Shown here piece by piece: positions 8,736 to 17,297 of a stretch of DNA of 64,000 nucleotides. Source of the DNA: Leifsonia aquatica (GTDB taxonomy: Bacteria > Actinomycetota > Actinomycetes > Actinomycetales > Microbacteriaceae); assembly GCF_014190775.1 (NCBI RefSeq), contig NZ_JACHVP010000003.1, forward strand, positions 496,001 to 560,000, written 5' to 3'. Position numbers and translations under genes: made by a program. The notes under the pieces are model-generated. The model was given only the letters and a program-made list of their open reading frames with translations, ran no database searches and was not told where the DNA came from. Positions within the stretch are counted from its first letter, which is position 1, and every line of letters starts with the position of its first letter.

Positions 8736-9370
8736 CGGGCGACGACCCGCGCCAGGGTGCCGGGGGCGAGCCCCAGGGTCCACTCGGCGACGTCGGCGAC
8801 GAACCGCGCCTGCGCCGGGTGGCTGAGGTCGCCCGTGCTGTTGACGTAGGAGCCGCTGCCGTCCACGGCGATGAGGAGGCGGATGCTCGCCGCCTCCGGG
8901 TCCACCTCGGCGAACTCGCCGGCCGCGACACCGGCGGCGATGATCGCCCCCAGTTCGGCGCGGTCGAGGTCGTCCTGCTCCCGCAGGGTGGCCTCCAGCG
9001 ACGGGGCGAACCGCGAGAGGTGGCGGGCGTTCAGCCAGAGCCGGGCGAGCGGCAGGGAGGCGCCGCTGTCGATGTGGTCGACGAAGTGCGCCAGGCGCTC
9101 GATGGGAGCGCCCTCCGCCGGGAAGAACTGCACGCGCTCGACGGTGGCGGCGCGCACGAAAGCCTCCTCGACCAGGTCTTCCGCTGCGGGGAAGTAGTGC
9201 GAGATGAGGCCGGGCCGCACGCCGAGGCGCGTCGCGACCGCCCGCAGCGTGATGCGCTCCAGGCCCTGTTCGAGGGCGATGGAGGCCGCTGCCGACAGGA
9301 TCTCCTCGCGCCGCTCCTCCGGTGCTTTCCGCGAGCGGGACGACGGCGTGCTTGACTCCATGACCTCCAT
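8732..9370 (-). CDS. TetR-family transcriptional regulator
   Basis: 212 residues. The HTH lies in residues 20-65 (IALEQGLERITLRAVATRLG, then GLISHYFP), followed by a C-terminal ligand domain resembling TetR_C_6/BetI-type regulators. It is divergent from the NCS1 permease and amidohydrolase genes, which it most likely represses in response to their substrate. The ATG at 9370 is used; a second in-frame ATG at 9361 is possible. No Shine-Dalgarno is visible for either. Confidence 0.85.
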   Translation of the reverse strand: MEVMESSTPSSRSRKAPEERREEILSAAASIALEQGLERITLRAVATRLGVRPGLISHYFPAAEDLVEEAFVRAATVERVQFFPAEGAPIERLAHFVDHIDSGASLPLARLWLNARHLSRFAPSLEATLREQDDLDRAELGAIIAAGVAAGEFAEVDPEAASIRLLIAVDGSGSYVNSTGDLSHPAQARFVADVAEWTLGLAPGTLARVVAR

Positions 9371-9383
9371 GCTATTGAATGAC

Positions 9384-9416
9384 TGACCAACAGGTTATTG
9401 GCCATGTGACCAACAG
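9384..9416. promoter_or_regulatory. direct-repeat candidate TetR operator
   Basis: TGACCAACAG occurs at 9384-9393 and again at 9407-9416, 23 bases apart (about two helical turns), in the short gap between the tetR-like gene and the permease. It is a candidate binding site for the TetR regulator. This is inference from position and repetition only. Confidence 0.4.
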
Positions 9417-9445
9417 CAACGATGCTGAGTCGGGAGAGAGACCAT

Positions 9446-10876
9446 ATGTCCGCAGAACGGATCGGCGCCGAGGAGTTCGTGGACGCCTCCACGGCACCGG
9501 AGACACGGGGGATCGAGGTCATCGGCGATGCCGAGCGCCACGGCCGCGCCCGCGACCTCTTCTTCGTCTGGGCGGCGCCGGGGGTGAGCATCCTCAACTT
9601 CACCGTCGGCGCGACGCTCATCCTCCTGGGCCTGGAGATCTGGCAGGCCGTCGCGGTGATCCTCGCTTCGTCGCTGCTCTGGGTCTTCCCCGGCCTCATC
9701 GCCGGGAGCGGACCGGCCGCCGGGACGTCGGGCTCGGTGGTGACCCGCGCGATGTACGGCGTGCTCGGAAACAAGCTCTTCGTCGCCTTCGTCGGCTGGT
9801 TCATCGGAGCGGTGTTCCTGTCGCTCACCTGGCTCGCCTCGTCGTTCATGGGTGCCGACCTGCTGCGCCGGATCGGGCTCGACGACCCGGTGTGGGTGCC
9901 GATCGGCGTGACGCTGGTCGTCTCGGCGGTGACGGTCCTGGTCGCGATCTTCGGCCACGGGCTGATCCTGCGGATCTACCCGATCATGGCCGTGGTCCTC
10001 TTCGTGATCTTCCTGCTGGTCAGCGCGTTCATCCTCCCCACGGTCGACTGGGGGTACACCGCCCCGCAGCAGTTGAGCGGCGGCCAGCTGTGGTCGGCGA
10101 TCTCGATCGGCTTCACGATCCTCGCCTCCACCCCGCTGTCGTTCATCAACAGCCCCGACATCGCGCGCTACCTGCCGCGCTCGACCAAGCCGTCGCACAT
10201 CGCCGCCGCCACGGCGTTCGGCGGCGCCCTGCCCTTCATCGTGTTCACGAGCGTCGGCGTGCTGCTGGCGACCGGGCTCAAGGCCGGCGCGTTCGACGCG
10301 GGCATCGATGTCGCGCTCTTCGACCTGCTGCCCGGCTGGGTCGGGCCGGTGCTGGTCATCGGCGTCATCGTGAACACCATCGCGCTGAACGCGATGACGA
10401 CCTACACGTCGAGCATGGCGCTGCAGGCGATCGGCTTCCGGCTGCGCCGCATCCCCTCCGCGATCATCGTCGGCGCCGTGGGCACCGCGCTGACGATCTA
10501 CCTCGTGCTGTCGTCGAGCCTGCTGGAGGCCGCCAACATCCTGCTGCAGCTCTTGGTGATCGTGTCGGGCCCGGCGATGGCGATCTTCGTGGTCGACGTG
10601 CTGCGCCGCCGCTACGTCTACGACGGCGCCGAGCTCTTCGACGACTCCCGCGGCGGCCGCTTCTGGTACTCGGGAGGCTGGAGCATCCCGGGCATCGCGG
10701 CCCTGCTCCTCGGCGGCCTCGCGACGGCGCTCTGCCTCTCCACCGACGTCTGGACCGGCGCGATCGCCTCCGCCCTCGGGCACGTGGACCTGTCGGTCCC
10801 GGTCGGCATGATCGTCGCCGCCGCCACGTATCTTCTCCTCAGCCGCACTCGACTCGGAAAGGAGGGCCGGCTGTGA
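9446..10876 (+). CDS. NCS1-family (cytosine/purine-type) permease
   Basis: 476 residues with about twelve hydrophobic segments in the nucleobase:cation symporter-1 layout: a charged N-tail (to about residue 40), FFVWAAPGVSILNF in helix 1, and a conserved SFINSPDIARYLPR stretch near the middle. It should import a nucleobase, hydantoin, allantoin or similar ring compound. The ATG at 9446 has GGAGAGAG upstream. The stop overlaps the amidohydrolase start as GTGA, so transporter and hydrolase are made together and probably act on the same substrate. Confidence 0.88.
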   Translation: MSAERIGAEEFVDASTAPETRGIEVIGDAERHGRARDLFFVWAAPGVSILNFTVGATLILLGLEIWQAVAVILASSLLWVFPGLIAGSGPAAGTSGSVVTRAMYGVLGNKLFVAFVGWFIGAVFLSLTWLASSFMGADLLRRIGLDDPVWVPIGVTLVVSAVTVLVAIFGHGLILRIYPIMAVVLFVIFLLVSAFILPTVDWGYTAPQQLSGGQLWSAISIGFTILASTPLSFINSPDIARYLPRSTKPSHIAAATAFGGALPFIVFTSVGVLLATGLKAGAFDAGIDVALFDLLPGWVGPVLVIGVIVNTIALNAMTTYTSSMALQAIGFRLRRIPSAIIVGAVGTALTIYLVLSSSLLEAANILLQLLVIVSGPAMAIFVVDVLRRRYVYDGAELFDDSRGGRFWYSGGWSIPGIAALLLGGLATALCLSTDVWTGAIASALGHVDLSVPVGMIVAAATYLLLSRTRLGKEGRL

Positions 10877-12498
10877 CCGACCCCACCACCACCCTCTACC
10901 GCGACGGCCGCGTCTTCACGGCCGACACCGACCCGGCGCGCGCCTGGGCGACCGCCTTCGTCGTCACCGGAGACCGCATCGTCTGGGTGGGCGCGGGGAG
11001 CGACACCGCGCCCGCCGCCGACCGCGTCGTCGACCTCGGCGGACGGCTCGTGCTCCCCGGCTTCACCGACGCGCACACCCACCTCCTGATGATGGGTGCC
11101 GCGCTCGGCCAGGTGTACCTGACGGACGCGCGTTCGCTGGACGACATCCTGCGACTGCTGCAGGAGGCGCGGGCCGCGGACCCGGAGGCCACGGTGCTGC
11201 GCGGGCGCGGCTGGCTGTTCGACGCGGTCCCGGGCGGAGCACCGACCGCGGCGATGATCGACGCGGTGCTGCCCGATCTGCCCGTCTACCTCGATGCCAA
11301 CGACTACCACTCGTGCTGGGTGAACACGGCCGCGCTGGCCGAGCTCGGCATCACGCGCGACACCCCCGACCCGATCGGGGGCGAGATCGTGCGCGACGCG
11401 GACGGGAACCCGACGGGGCTGCTGCTCGAGACCGCCGCGACCGAGTACGCGTGGGGGCAGCGCGACGCCGCGACGACCGACGCCGACCGCGACGCGCACG
11501 TCGAGCGCGCCATCGAGGCGTACCTCGCGACCGGCGTCACCGGCGTCGTCGACATGGCGATGGACGAGTTCGGCCTGGCCGCGCTGAAGCGGGCGCAGGA
11601 GCGGCACGGGGGCGAGCTGCCGATCCGGGTCGCCGCGCACTGGCTCGTCACGAACACGGGTGACGACGCCGCCAACCTCGCGCAGGTCGAGCGGGCCGCG
11701 CAGCTCGCGGCCGAGCCCTCGACCTCCTGGCTGCGGGTGGTCGGGATCAAGCTCATCCTGGACGGCGTGATCGACGCGTGCACCGCGGCCATGCGGCAGC
11801 CGTACGCGAACGGCACGAACGCCGACCCGATCTGGCCGCTGGAACGGCTGAAGCCGGTCGTCGCCGCGGCGGACGCGGCCGGCCTCCAGATCGCCCAGCA
11901 CGCGATCGGCGACTACGCGAGCACGATCGCCCTCGACGCGATCGAGCACGCCGTGGCCGAGAACGGCGACCGCCCGCGCCGCCACCGCATCGAGCACCTC
12001 GAGTACGCGGCCCCCGGCACGGCGGAGCGGATGGCGCGGCTCGGCGTCACCGCCTCGATGCAGCCGGTGCATTCCGACCCGGCGATCTTCGACAACTGGG
12101 TCGAGATGCTCGGCGACGACCGCGTCGACCGCGCCTTCCCCTGGCCGGAGTACGAGGACGCGGGCGCGCTGCTCGCGTTCTCGACGGACTCGCCGACCGC
12201 TCCGCACCAGGCGCTCGCCAACATGTATGTGGCGTCGACGCGCGCCTCGGCGCTCGACCCCTCCGTGCCCGCGAAGCAGCCCCAGCACGCCGTGCCGCTG
12301 GAGCGGGCCGTCGGACATGCGACGCGGGATGCGGCGGCGTCGGTCGGCGACGGCGACTGGCGCGGGAGGATCGCTCCGGGCTTCGCCGCCGACGTCGCGG
12401 TGCTCGACGCCGACGTCTTCGAGGACGGTGCGGCCTCCCTGCTCCGCGCCCGCGTCATCGAGACGGTCGTCGCGGGCCGGAGCGCGTACAGCGCGTAG
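10873..12498 (+). CDS. YtcJ-like metal-dependent amidohydrolase
   Basis: 541 residues from GTG. The metal-binding HTH motif is FTDAHTH (H68, H70), and the amidohydrolase_3 domain runs through to the C-terminal DAHTH-type barrel and small beta-sandwich. Later family features are visible: the HAIGD and HRIEHLE histidines and AFSTDSP near the end. The family hydrolyses amides, formamides or cyclic imides; the exact substrate is unknown. Coupling to an NCS1 permease suggests breakdown of an imported heterocycle or N-acyl compound. A double palindrome follows the stop. Confidence 0.87.
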   Translation: MTDPTTTLYRDGRVFTADTDPARAWATAFVVTGDRIVWVGAGSDTAPAADRVVDLGGRLVLPGFTDAHTHLLMMGAALGQVYLTDARSLDDILRLLQEARAADPEATVLRGRGWLFDAVPGGAPTAAMIDAVLPDLPVYLDANDYHSCWVNTAALAELGITRDTPDPIGGEIVRDADGNPTGLLLETAATEYAWGQRDAATTDADRDAHVERAIEAYLATGVTGVVDMAMDEFGLAALKRAQERHGGELPIRVAAHWLVTNTGDDAANLAQVERAAQLAAEPSTSWLRVVGIKLILDGVIDACTAAMRQPYANGTNADPIWPLERLKPVVAAADAAGLQIAQHAIGDYASTIALDAIEHAVAENGDRPRRHRIEHLEYAAPGTAERMARLGVTASMQPVHSDPAIFDNWVEMLGDDRVDRAFPWPEYEDAGALLAFSTDSPTAPHQALANMYVASTRASALDPSVPAKQPQHAVPLERAVGHATRDAAASVGDGDWRGRIAPGFAADVAVLDADVFEDGAASLLRARVIETVVAGRSAYSA

Positions 12499-12516
12499 CG
12501 CCCGCACCCCTGCCGC

Positions 12517-12573
12517 ACATTCGTGCCGAATGTCGCCTTTGCGTCGCGCAGAGTCGACATTCGGCACGAATGT
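12517..12573. repeat. double palindrome element, copy 2
   Basis: Arms at 12517-12535 and 12555-12573 are identical to those of the element at 758-814, again with a 19-base spacer ending in CAGAGT, while the rest of the spacer differs. Here it separates two convergent genes (amidohydrolase and dipeptidase), where it could terminate both. Confidence 0.85.
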
Positions 12574-12587
12574 GCGGGGGTGCGACG

Positions 12588-13916
12588 TCAGCGGGCGGAG
12601 GCGAACTCGCGGATGAAGAGCGTCTGTGCGTCGATCATCCGCCGGATCTCCTCGGGGTCGACCGACTCGTCGGAGGCGTGGATGCGCGACTGCGCGGTGT
12701 CCTCCGCTCCCCAGAGCACGATCGCGGCGTCGGGGGAGACCTTCTTCAGCGACGCGACGAGCGGGATCGATCCGCCCGCTCCGATCGACTCGGCCGGGAC
12801 GCCGAACGCCGTCCCGAGCGCATCCATCGCCGACGTGATCGCCGGGTGCGACTCGTCGACCCGGAAGGCGTGGCCGACCTTCACCTTCTCGACCTCCACC
12901 TCGCAGTTCCACGGCCGCTGCGCGCGCAGGTGCGCCATCAGCGCCTCGAGCTGGGCGTCGCCGTCGGAGCCCGGGACGATGCGCATCGAGAGCTTCGCCG
13001 TGACGGAGGGGAGGAGGACGTTCGACGCCGCGGCTGTGTTCGGCAGGTCCATCCCGAGCACCGTGACCGACGGCTTCGCCCAGATGCGGTCGGAGAGGGT
13101 GCCGGTGCCGAGGTAGCCGACACCTGGCAGGATGGCGGATCCGGCCCGGTAGGCGGCCTCGTCCATGTCGGCGCCGGGCCAGGTGCCCGCATCCACGCCG
13201 GGGATGACGGTGTCGCCGTTCTCGTCGTGCAGGGTGTCGAGGATGCGGATCATCGCCGTCATCGCGTCCGGCGCCGCACCGCCGAACTCGCCCGAGTGGA
13301 CGGGGTTCGCGAGGGTCCGCACCGTGACGGTGCACGCGACGTCCCCGCGGAGGGCCGTGGTGAGCGCCGGCCGCCCGGCCTCCTGCGGGCCGAGGTCGGC
13401 GATCACGAAGGCGTCTGCTGCCATGAGCTCGGGGTTCGCCTCGACGAACTCCTCCAGGTGCGAGATGGTCTCCTCCTCGCCCTCGATCAGGATCTTCACG
13501 CGGCACGGCCGGTCGGGCCCGAGCAGGCGGAGGGTGCCGTAGTGGATGACGAGCCCCGACTTGTCGTCGGCGGCGCCGCGACCGTAGATGCGGCCGTCGT
13601 CCTTGCGCGTCGGCTCGAACGGTTCGGAACTCCAGCCCTGGCTCGCGGGCGCGGGCTGCACGTCGTAGTGCGCGTACAGCAGCACGGTGGGCGCCCCGTC
13701 GGGGCCCGGGAGGTCGGCGTAGACGCAGGGATAGCCTCCCGGCACGTCGAGCAGGCGCACGCCGTCGGCGCCCGCCGCCTCGAAGAGCTCGACCACGGCG
13801 CGGCCCATCGCGTGGACCGGCTCGGCGTCGAAGCCGGGGAAGGCGATCGAGGGGATGCGCACCAGCGCGTCCAGACGATCGAGGACGTCGGGCATGAGGG
13901 CTTCGGCTTCGGACAC
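12588..13916 (-). CDS. M20-family dipeptidase
   Basis: 442 residues. Zinc ligands and catalytic residues of M20 metallopeptidases are visible: H83 and D85 (YAHYDVQPA), D117/D118 (GRGAADDKSG) and E147/E148 (EGEEE). The internal dimerisation domain spans about 195-330. It should cleave dipeptides or related amides in the cytoplasm. The GTG start has AGGAG upstream. It lies 16 bases downstream of the DcuA-like carrier on the same strand, so the two form an operon in which the carrier may supply or remove dipeptidase products. Confidence 0.9.
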   Translation of the reverse strand: MSEAEALMPDVLDRLDALVRIPSIAFPGFDAEPVHAMGRAVVELFEAAGADGVRLLDVPGGYPCVYADLPGPDGAPTVLLYAHYDVQPAPASQGWSSEPFEPTRKDDGRIYGRGAADDKSGLVIHYGTLRLLGPDRPCRVKILIEGEEETISHLEEFVEANPELMAADAFVIADLGPQEAGRPALTTALRGDVACTVTVRTLANPVHSGEFGGAAPDAMTAMIRILDTLHDENGDTVIPGVDAGTWPGADMDEAAYRAGSAILPGVGYLGTGTLSDRIWAKPSVTVLGMDLPNTAAASNVLLPSVTAKLSMRIVPGSDGDAQLEALMAHLRAQRPWNCEVEVEKVKVGHAFRVDESHPAITSAMDALGTAFGVPAESIGAGGSIPLVASLKKVSPDAAIVLWGAEDTAQSRIHASDESVDPEEIRRMIDAQTLFIREFASAR

Positions 13917-13932
13917 GGGCGCTCCTAACGGT

Positions 13933-15372
13933 TCAGGATGGGATGACGAGCTGGATGAGCAGCCCCGACACGACGACGGACACCCACGAGACCAGCATAG
14001 GAATCGTGAACGAGTGCCAGATCGGCACCGGCGTGAGCCGCGTCGACCCGGTGCGGTCGGTCTCCACCGCCGCGATCTGCGAGCCGTTGGCCGGGAACAG
14101 CCAGACGCCGATCAGCGACGGCCACATGGCGGTGATCACGCCGGGGGCGAGACCGGCGGCCAGGGCGATCGGGATGAGGGTGTTGGTCGTCGCCGACTGG
14201 CTGGTGGTCAGCCCGGCGACGAGGAAGAGGGCGACCGCCAGCAGGAGGGGCTGGGCCGTGATCAGCTGGCCGAGCGGTTCGATGATGGTCTGCTGGTTGG
14301 CGGAGATGAAGGTGTCCGCCATCCACGCGATGCCGAAGAGGGCGACCGCCGCGACGTAGCCGGAGCGCAGGAGGGGCTGCTCCACGACCAGCGACGGCTT
14401 CACCTTGCGCACCAGGATGATCACCAGGGCGACCGTGAACATCACCATCTCGATCACGGGCGACATGCCGATCGGCACGAGCTTCCCGTCCGCGTCCGGG
14501 AACGCCGGGCGGAGGGAGGGGAACAGCCCGAGTGCGACGACGAGGAGCGTGCCCACGATGAAGATCCAGGCCGCGGTCTGACCGCCCGGCGGCACCGTGT
14601 GCTCGACGGGGGCGGCGCCCGCGCTGGTCAGGCGCGCGGCCTTGGCGGATGAAGCGGAACCGGAACCGGCCGCGGCCTCCGCTCCGCCCGACGCCTGGGC
14701 CGCGAAGCTCGCCTCCAGCGCGGCGGGCACCTCGACCGTGCCGGCCTCGACCCGCTTGCGGAACACCGGGTCGGCGATCAGCTCCTTGCCGATGCGCTGC
14801 TGCACGAAGGAGGTCACGATGCAGGCGACGATCGCGGACGGCACGGTGATCGCCAGCACCTGCGGCAGCCCGAACCCCTTGGCCTCCATCAGCACCAGGT
14901 ATGCGGCCATCGCCGCCGAGACCGGGCTCGCGGTGATCCCGAGCCCGGAGGTCACGGTCGAGGCCGCGAGCGCCCGTTCGGGCCGCTGCCCGTTGCGGTA
15001 CGCCGTCTCGTAGATGACCGGGATCAGCGCGAAGAAGATGTTCGACGTGCCCGACAGCACCGTGAACACGAACGCCACGAGCGGGGCCACGTAGGTCAGC
15101 CTCCGCGGGTTGCGCTGGATGATCTTCGACGCGATCGACACCAGGAAGTCGATGCCGCCCGCCGCCTGCATGGCGGACGACGCCGTGATCACCGCGATGA
15201 TGATGAAGAAGGCGTCGACCGGGGGAGAGCCGGGCGGCAGGCGGAAGACGAACACCAGGATCGCGGTGCCCACCACGCCCCACAGTCCCAGCCCGATCCC
15301 GCCGACGCGCACGCCGAGCACGATCGCGCCGATGACGACGCATGCCTGCAGGATGACGAGAACGACTTCCAT
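13933..15372 (-). CDS. DcuA/DcuB-family C4-dicarboxylate carrier
   Basis: 479 residues with about ten to twelve hydrophobic segments. SGTSNIFFALIPVIYE (107-122) and SGLGITASPVSAA (142-154) are hallmark Dcu motifs. An Ala/Gly/Ser-rich cytoplasmic loop (about 213-265) is longer than in E. coli DcuA. The family exchanges fumarate, malate, aspartate or succinate. GGGAGGTCGCC precedes the ATG. Cotranscription with a dipeptidase suggests aspartate or aspartyl-peptide use, which is inference. Confidence 0.85.
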   Translation of the reverse strand: MEVVLVILQACVVIGAIVLGVRVGGIGLGLWGVVGTAILVFVFRLPPGSPPVDAFFIIIAVITASSAMQAAGGIDFLVSIASKIIQRNPRRLTYVAPLVAFVFTVLSGTSNIFFALIPVIYETAYRNGQRPERALAASTVTSGLGITASPVSAAMAAYLVLMEAKGFGLPQVLAITVPSAIVACIVTSFVQQRIGKELIADPVFRKRVEAGTVEVPAALEASFAAQASGGAEAAAGSGSASSAKAARLTSAGAAPVEHTVPPGGQTAAWIFIVGTLLVVALGLFPSLRPAFPDADGKLVPIGMSPVIEMVMFTVALVIILVRKVKPSLVVEQPLLRSGYVAAVALFGIAWMADTFISANQQTIIEPLGQLITAQPLLLAVALFLVAGLTTSQSATTNTLIPIALAAGLAPGVITAMWPSLIGVWLFPANGSQIAAVETDRTGSTRLTPVPIWHSFTIPMLVSWVSVVVSGLLIQLVIPS

Positions 15373-15464
15373 GGCGACCTCCCCCTCGGCGACAGCATGC
15401 CCGATGGCGGGCGCGCTGTGAAGGCCCGGCGCGGGGACGGCCGGTGCGCCGGTAGGTTGGGCGT

Positions 15465-16445
15465 GTGAGCGAGAACGCCCCGACCCTGACCGACGTGGCG
15501 GCGCACGCGGGCGTATCGCTCGCGACGGCGTCGCGAGCCCTCAACGGCAGCGCGCGCAAGGTCAACCCGGAACTGCAGGACCGGGTGCTCGCCTCCGCGC
15601 GCACGCTCGGCTACAGCGCGAACGTGCAGGCGCAGGCGGTCGCGCGCGGCACCAGCAACGTCGTGGCGCTCGTCGTGGGCGACATCGCCGACCCGTACTT
15701 CGCCTCCATCTCGTCGGGGGTCGTGCGGGTGGCCGACGAGCGCGGGCTGATCGTGACCATCACCGCGACGGGGCCCTATTCCGGACCCGAGTCGATGGCC
15801 AGGGAGGAGGCCGCTCTCGATGCGCTGCGCGGTCAGCGCCCGCGGGCGGTGGTGCTAGCCGGCAGCCGCGTCGCCGGGGCAGGGACCCGCGTCGGCGACC
15901 GCGAACGCGTGGCGGTGATCGGCACGGGCGCGGCGGACCTCCGCACGGTCGACGTCGACAACCGCGGTGGTGCGGCGGCACTCGCCACCCAATTGCTCGC
16001 GCTCGGCTACGAGGACTTCGCCGTGCTCGCCGGCCCCGAGGAGCTCGTGACGGTGCGCGACCGGGTCGACGGCTTCCGGTCGGTGGTGCCCGCCGCCCGG
16101 GTCGTGCACGCCGAATTCACGCGCGCGGGCGGCCACCGGGCGATGTCCGGCCTGCTCGCGGCGGGGGACCGGCCGGCGTGCGTCTTCGCCGTCAGCGACG
16201 TCATGGCGATCGGCGCGATGGCCGCGCTCCGGGAGGCGGGCATCGCTCCGGGCGCGGAGGTGGCCGTGGCGGGCTTCGACGACATTCCCCTCGTCGCCGA
16301 TGTGACGCCCGCTCTGACCTCGGTTGCGCTCCCGCTGGCCGACATCGGGGCGCGGGCGCTGGAGCTGGCCCTGGCAGACGACCCGTCGCCGGCGGTGCCG
16401 GTCGTGGCCGAGGTGCGCCTGCGCGCCTCCACCCCGCGCCGCTGA
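15465..16445 (+). CDS. LacI-family regulator of the adjacent catabolic operon
   Basis: 326 residues. HTH TLTDVAAHAGVSLATASRAL lies at residues 7-26 and is followed by the hinge and a sugar-binding domain with AGFDDIPLV near the end. It starts at GTG six bases after a TAGGTT -10 element, so it is probably leaderless. It is convergent with the ThuA-like gene and close to three copies of a GGTAAGCGCT LacI-type operator (17177, 17244, 18644), which it most likely binds. The effector is presumably the sugar or sugar acid handled by that operon. Confidence 0.88.
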   Translation: MSENAPTLTDVAAHAGVSLATASRALNGSARKVNPELQDRVLASARTLGYSANVQAQAVARGTSNVVALVVGDIADPYFASISSGVVRVADERGLIVTITATGPYSGPESMAREEAALDALRGQRPRAVVLAGSRVAGAGTRVGDRERVAVIGTGAADLRTVDVDNRGGAAALATQLLALGYEDFAVLAGPEELVTVRDRVDGFRSVVPAARVVHAEFTRAGGHRAMSGLLAAGDRPACVFAVSDVMAIGAMAALREAGIAPGAEVAVAGFDDIPLVADVTPALTSVALPLADIGARALELALADDPSPAVPVVAEVRLRASTPRR

Positions 16446-16482
16446 CCCGCGGCGCTGCCGCTGCCGCTCTGCGCGCCGTCGC

Positions 16483-17145
16483 TCAGGACACGAGCCAGCG
16501 CACCGCCCGCTCCAGGATCCGCCGGTGCGTGGGCGCGTCGTACGACGCCGCGTCGTGGCCGAGCGCGTCGTAGAACACCTTCGCGTCGCCGTAGCGCCGC
16601 GCCCAGATCAGCGGGTGCTCCCGGCCCTCGTGTTCGTGCGAGGCGAGCGCGACCACCGCAGGATCGACCCGCAGGTCCGTGTAGCGCTCGTCCACCACGG
16701 TGAAGTCGCCCAGCCCGGCGACGAGGGGGTCGCGGTCCGGGTGCACCAGGATGGTCGCCGGGCCGCGGTCCGGGTGGAACGTCGTGCCGCGCACCCAGAC
16801 TCCGCCGAGGATCGCCTCCCATTCCGGGATGCCGCGGAGCGACGTCGAGGTGACGTGCGACGCCAGCAGCGGGTGGCCGCGGCCGAGATACGCGAGGAGC
16901 CCCTCGCGACCGCGCGCCTCCGCCTCGGGATCAGGCTCGCCCGTGTGCGCCGGGTCGCCGACGTTGAGGACCAGGAGGTCGGGGTCGTCCTCGGTCAGCG
17001 CGGCCAGGCGCGCGTCGACGTCCTCCGAGGTCTCGACCTCCAGGCCCTGGCCGCGGAGGATCCCGGCCAGACGCTCCGAGGTCTCGGCGAAGGGATGCCA
17101 CGGGTCGGCGTAGCGGCCGGCGCCGCTCAGGATCAGTGCTCGCAT
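16483..17145 (-). CDS. ThuA-like trehalose-utilisation domain protein
   Basis: 220 residues forming a single ThuA domain (glutamine-amidotransferase-like flavodoxin fold), starting MRALILSGAGRYADPWHPF. ThuA proteins act with Gfo/Idh oxidoreductases in keto-disaccharide metabolism, but the chemistry differs between members. AGGAGGAC upstream supports the ATG at 17145. It diverges from the MFS gene at 17298, with LacI-type operators facing both genes, so it is probably coregulated with the operon at 17298-23023. A second ThuA homologue lies at 36350. Confidence 0.8.
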   Translation of the reverse strand: MRALILSGAGRYADPWHPFAETSERLAGILRGQGLEVETSEDVDARLAALTEDDPDLLVLNVGDPAHTGEPDPEAEARGREGLLAYLGRGHPLLASHVTSTSLRGIPEWEAILGGVWVRGTTFHPDRGPATILVHPDRDPLVAGLGDFTVVDERYTDLRVDPAVVALASHEHEGREHPLIWARRYGDAKVFYDALGHDAASYDAPTHRRILERAVRWLVS

Positions 17146-17176
17146 GGGGGTCCTCCTGGTGTTCACGCTACGGGAT

Positions 17177-17190
17177 GGTAAGCGCTCTCC
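17177..17190. promoter_or_regulatory. LacI operator O1
   Basis: GGTAAGCGCTCTCC has the central CG and near-dyad of LacI-family operators. It lies 32 bases before the ThuA-like start codon on its promoter side. Confidence 0.75.
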
Positions 17191-17207
17191 ACGACGCCGC
17201 GCCAGGG

Positions 17208-17257
17208 TTGACAGCCGTGGGAGGTGGTCTACGGTGACCCTCCGGTAAGCGCTCTCT
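17208..17257 (+). promoter_or_regulatory. promoter with LacI operator O2
   Basis: TTGACA (17208-17213) and TACGGT (17230-17235) are spaced 16 bases. GGTAAGCGCTCTCT at 17244-17257 overlaps the expected transcription start, a classic repression position. The promoter drives the MFS gene at 17298. Confidence 0.75.
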
Positions 17258-17297
17258 CGCGCCGCGAAACCGATCATCGTCGATCGTAAGGAGAATC

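Noticed and set aside
10618-13506. Very long antisense frame across permease, amidohydrolase and dipeptidase
   Set aside because: It spans three well-supported genes and the palindrome, and has no recognisable domain. It is an artefact of codon bias.
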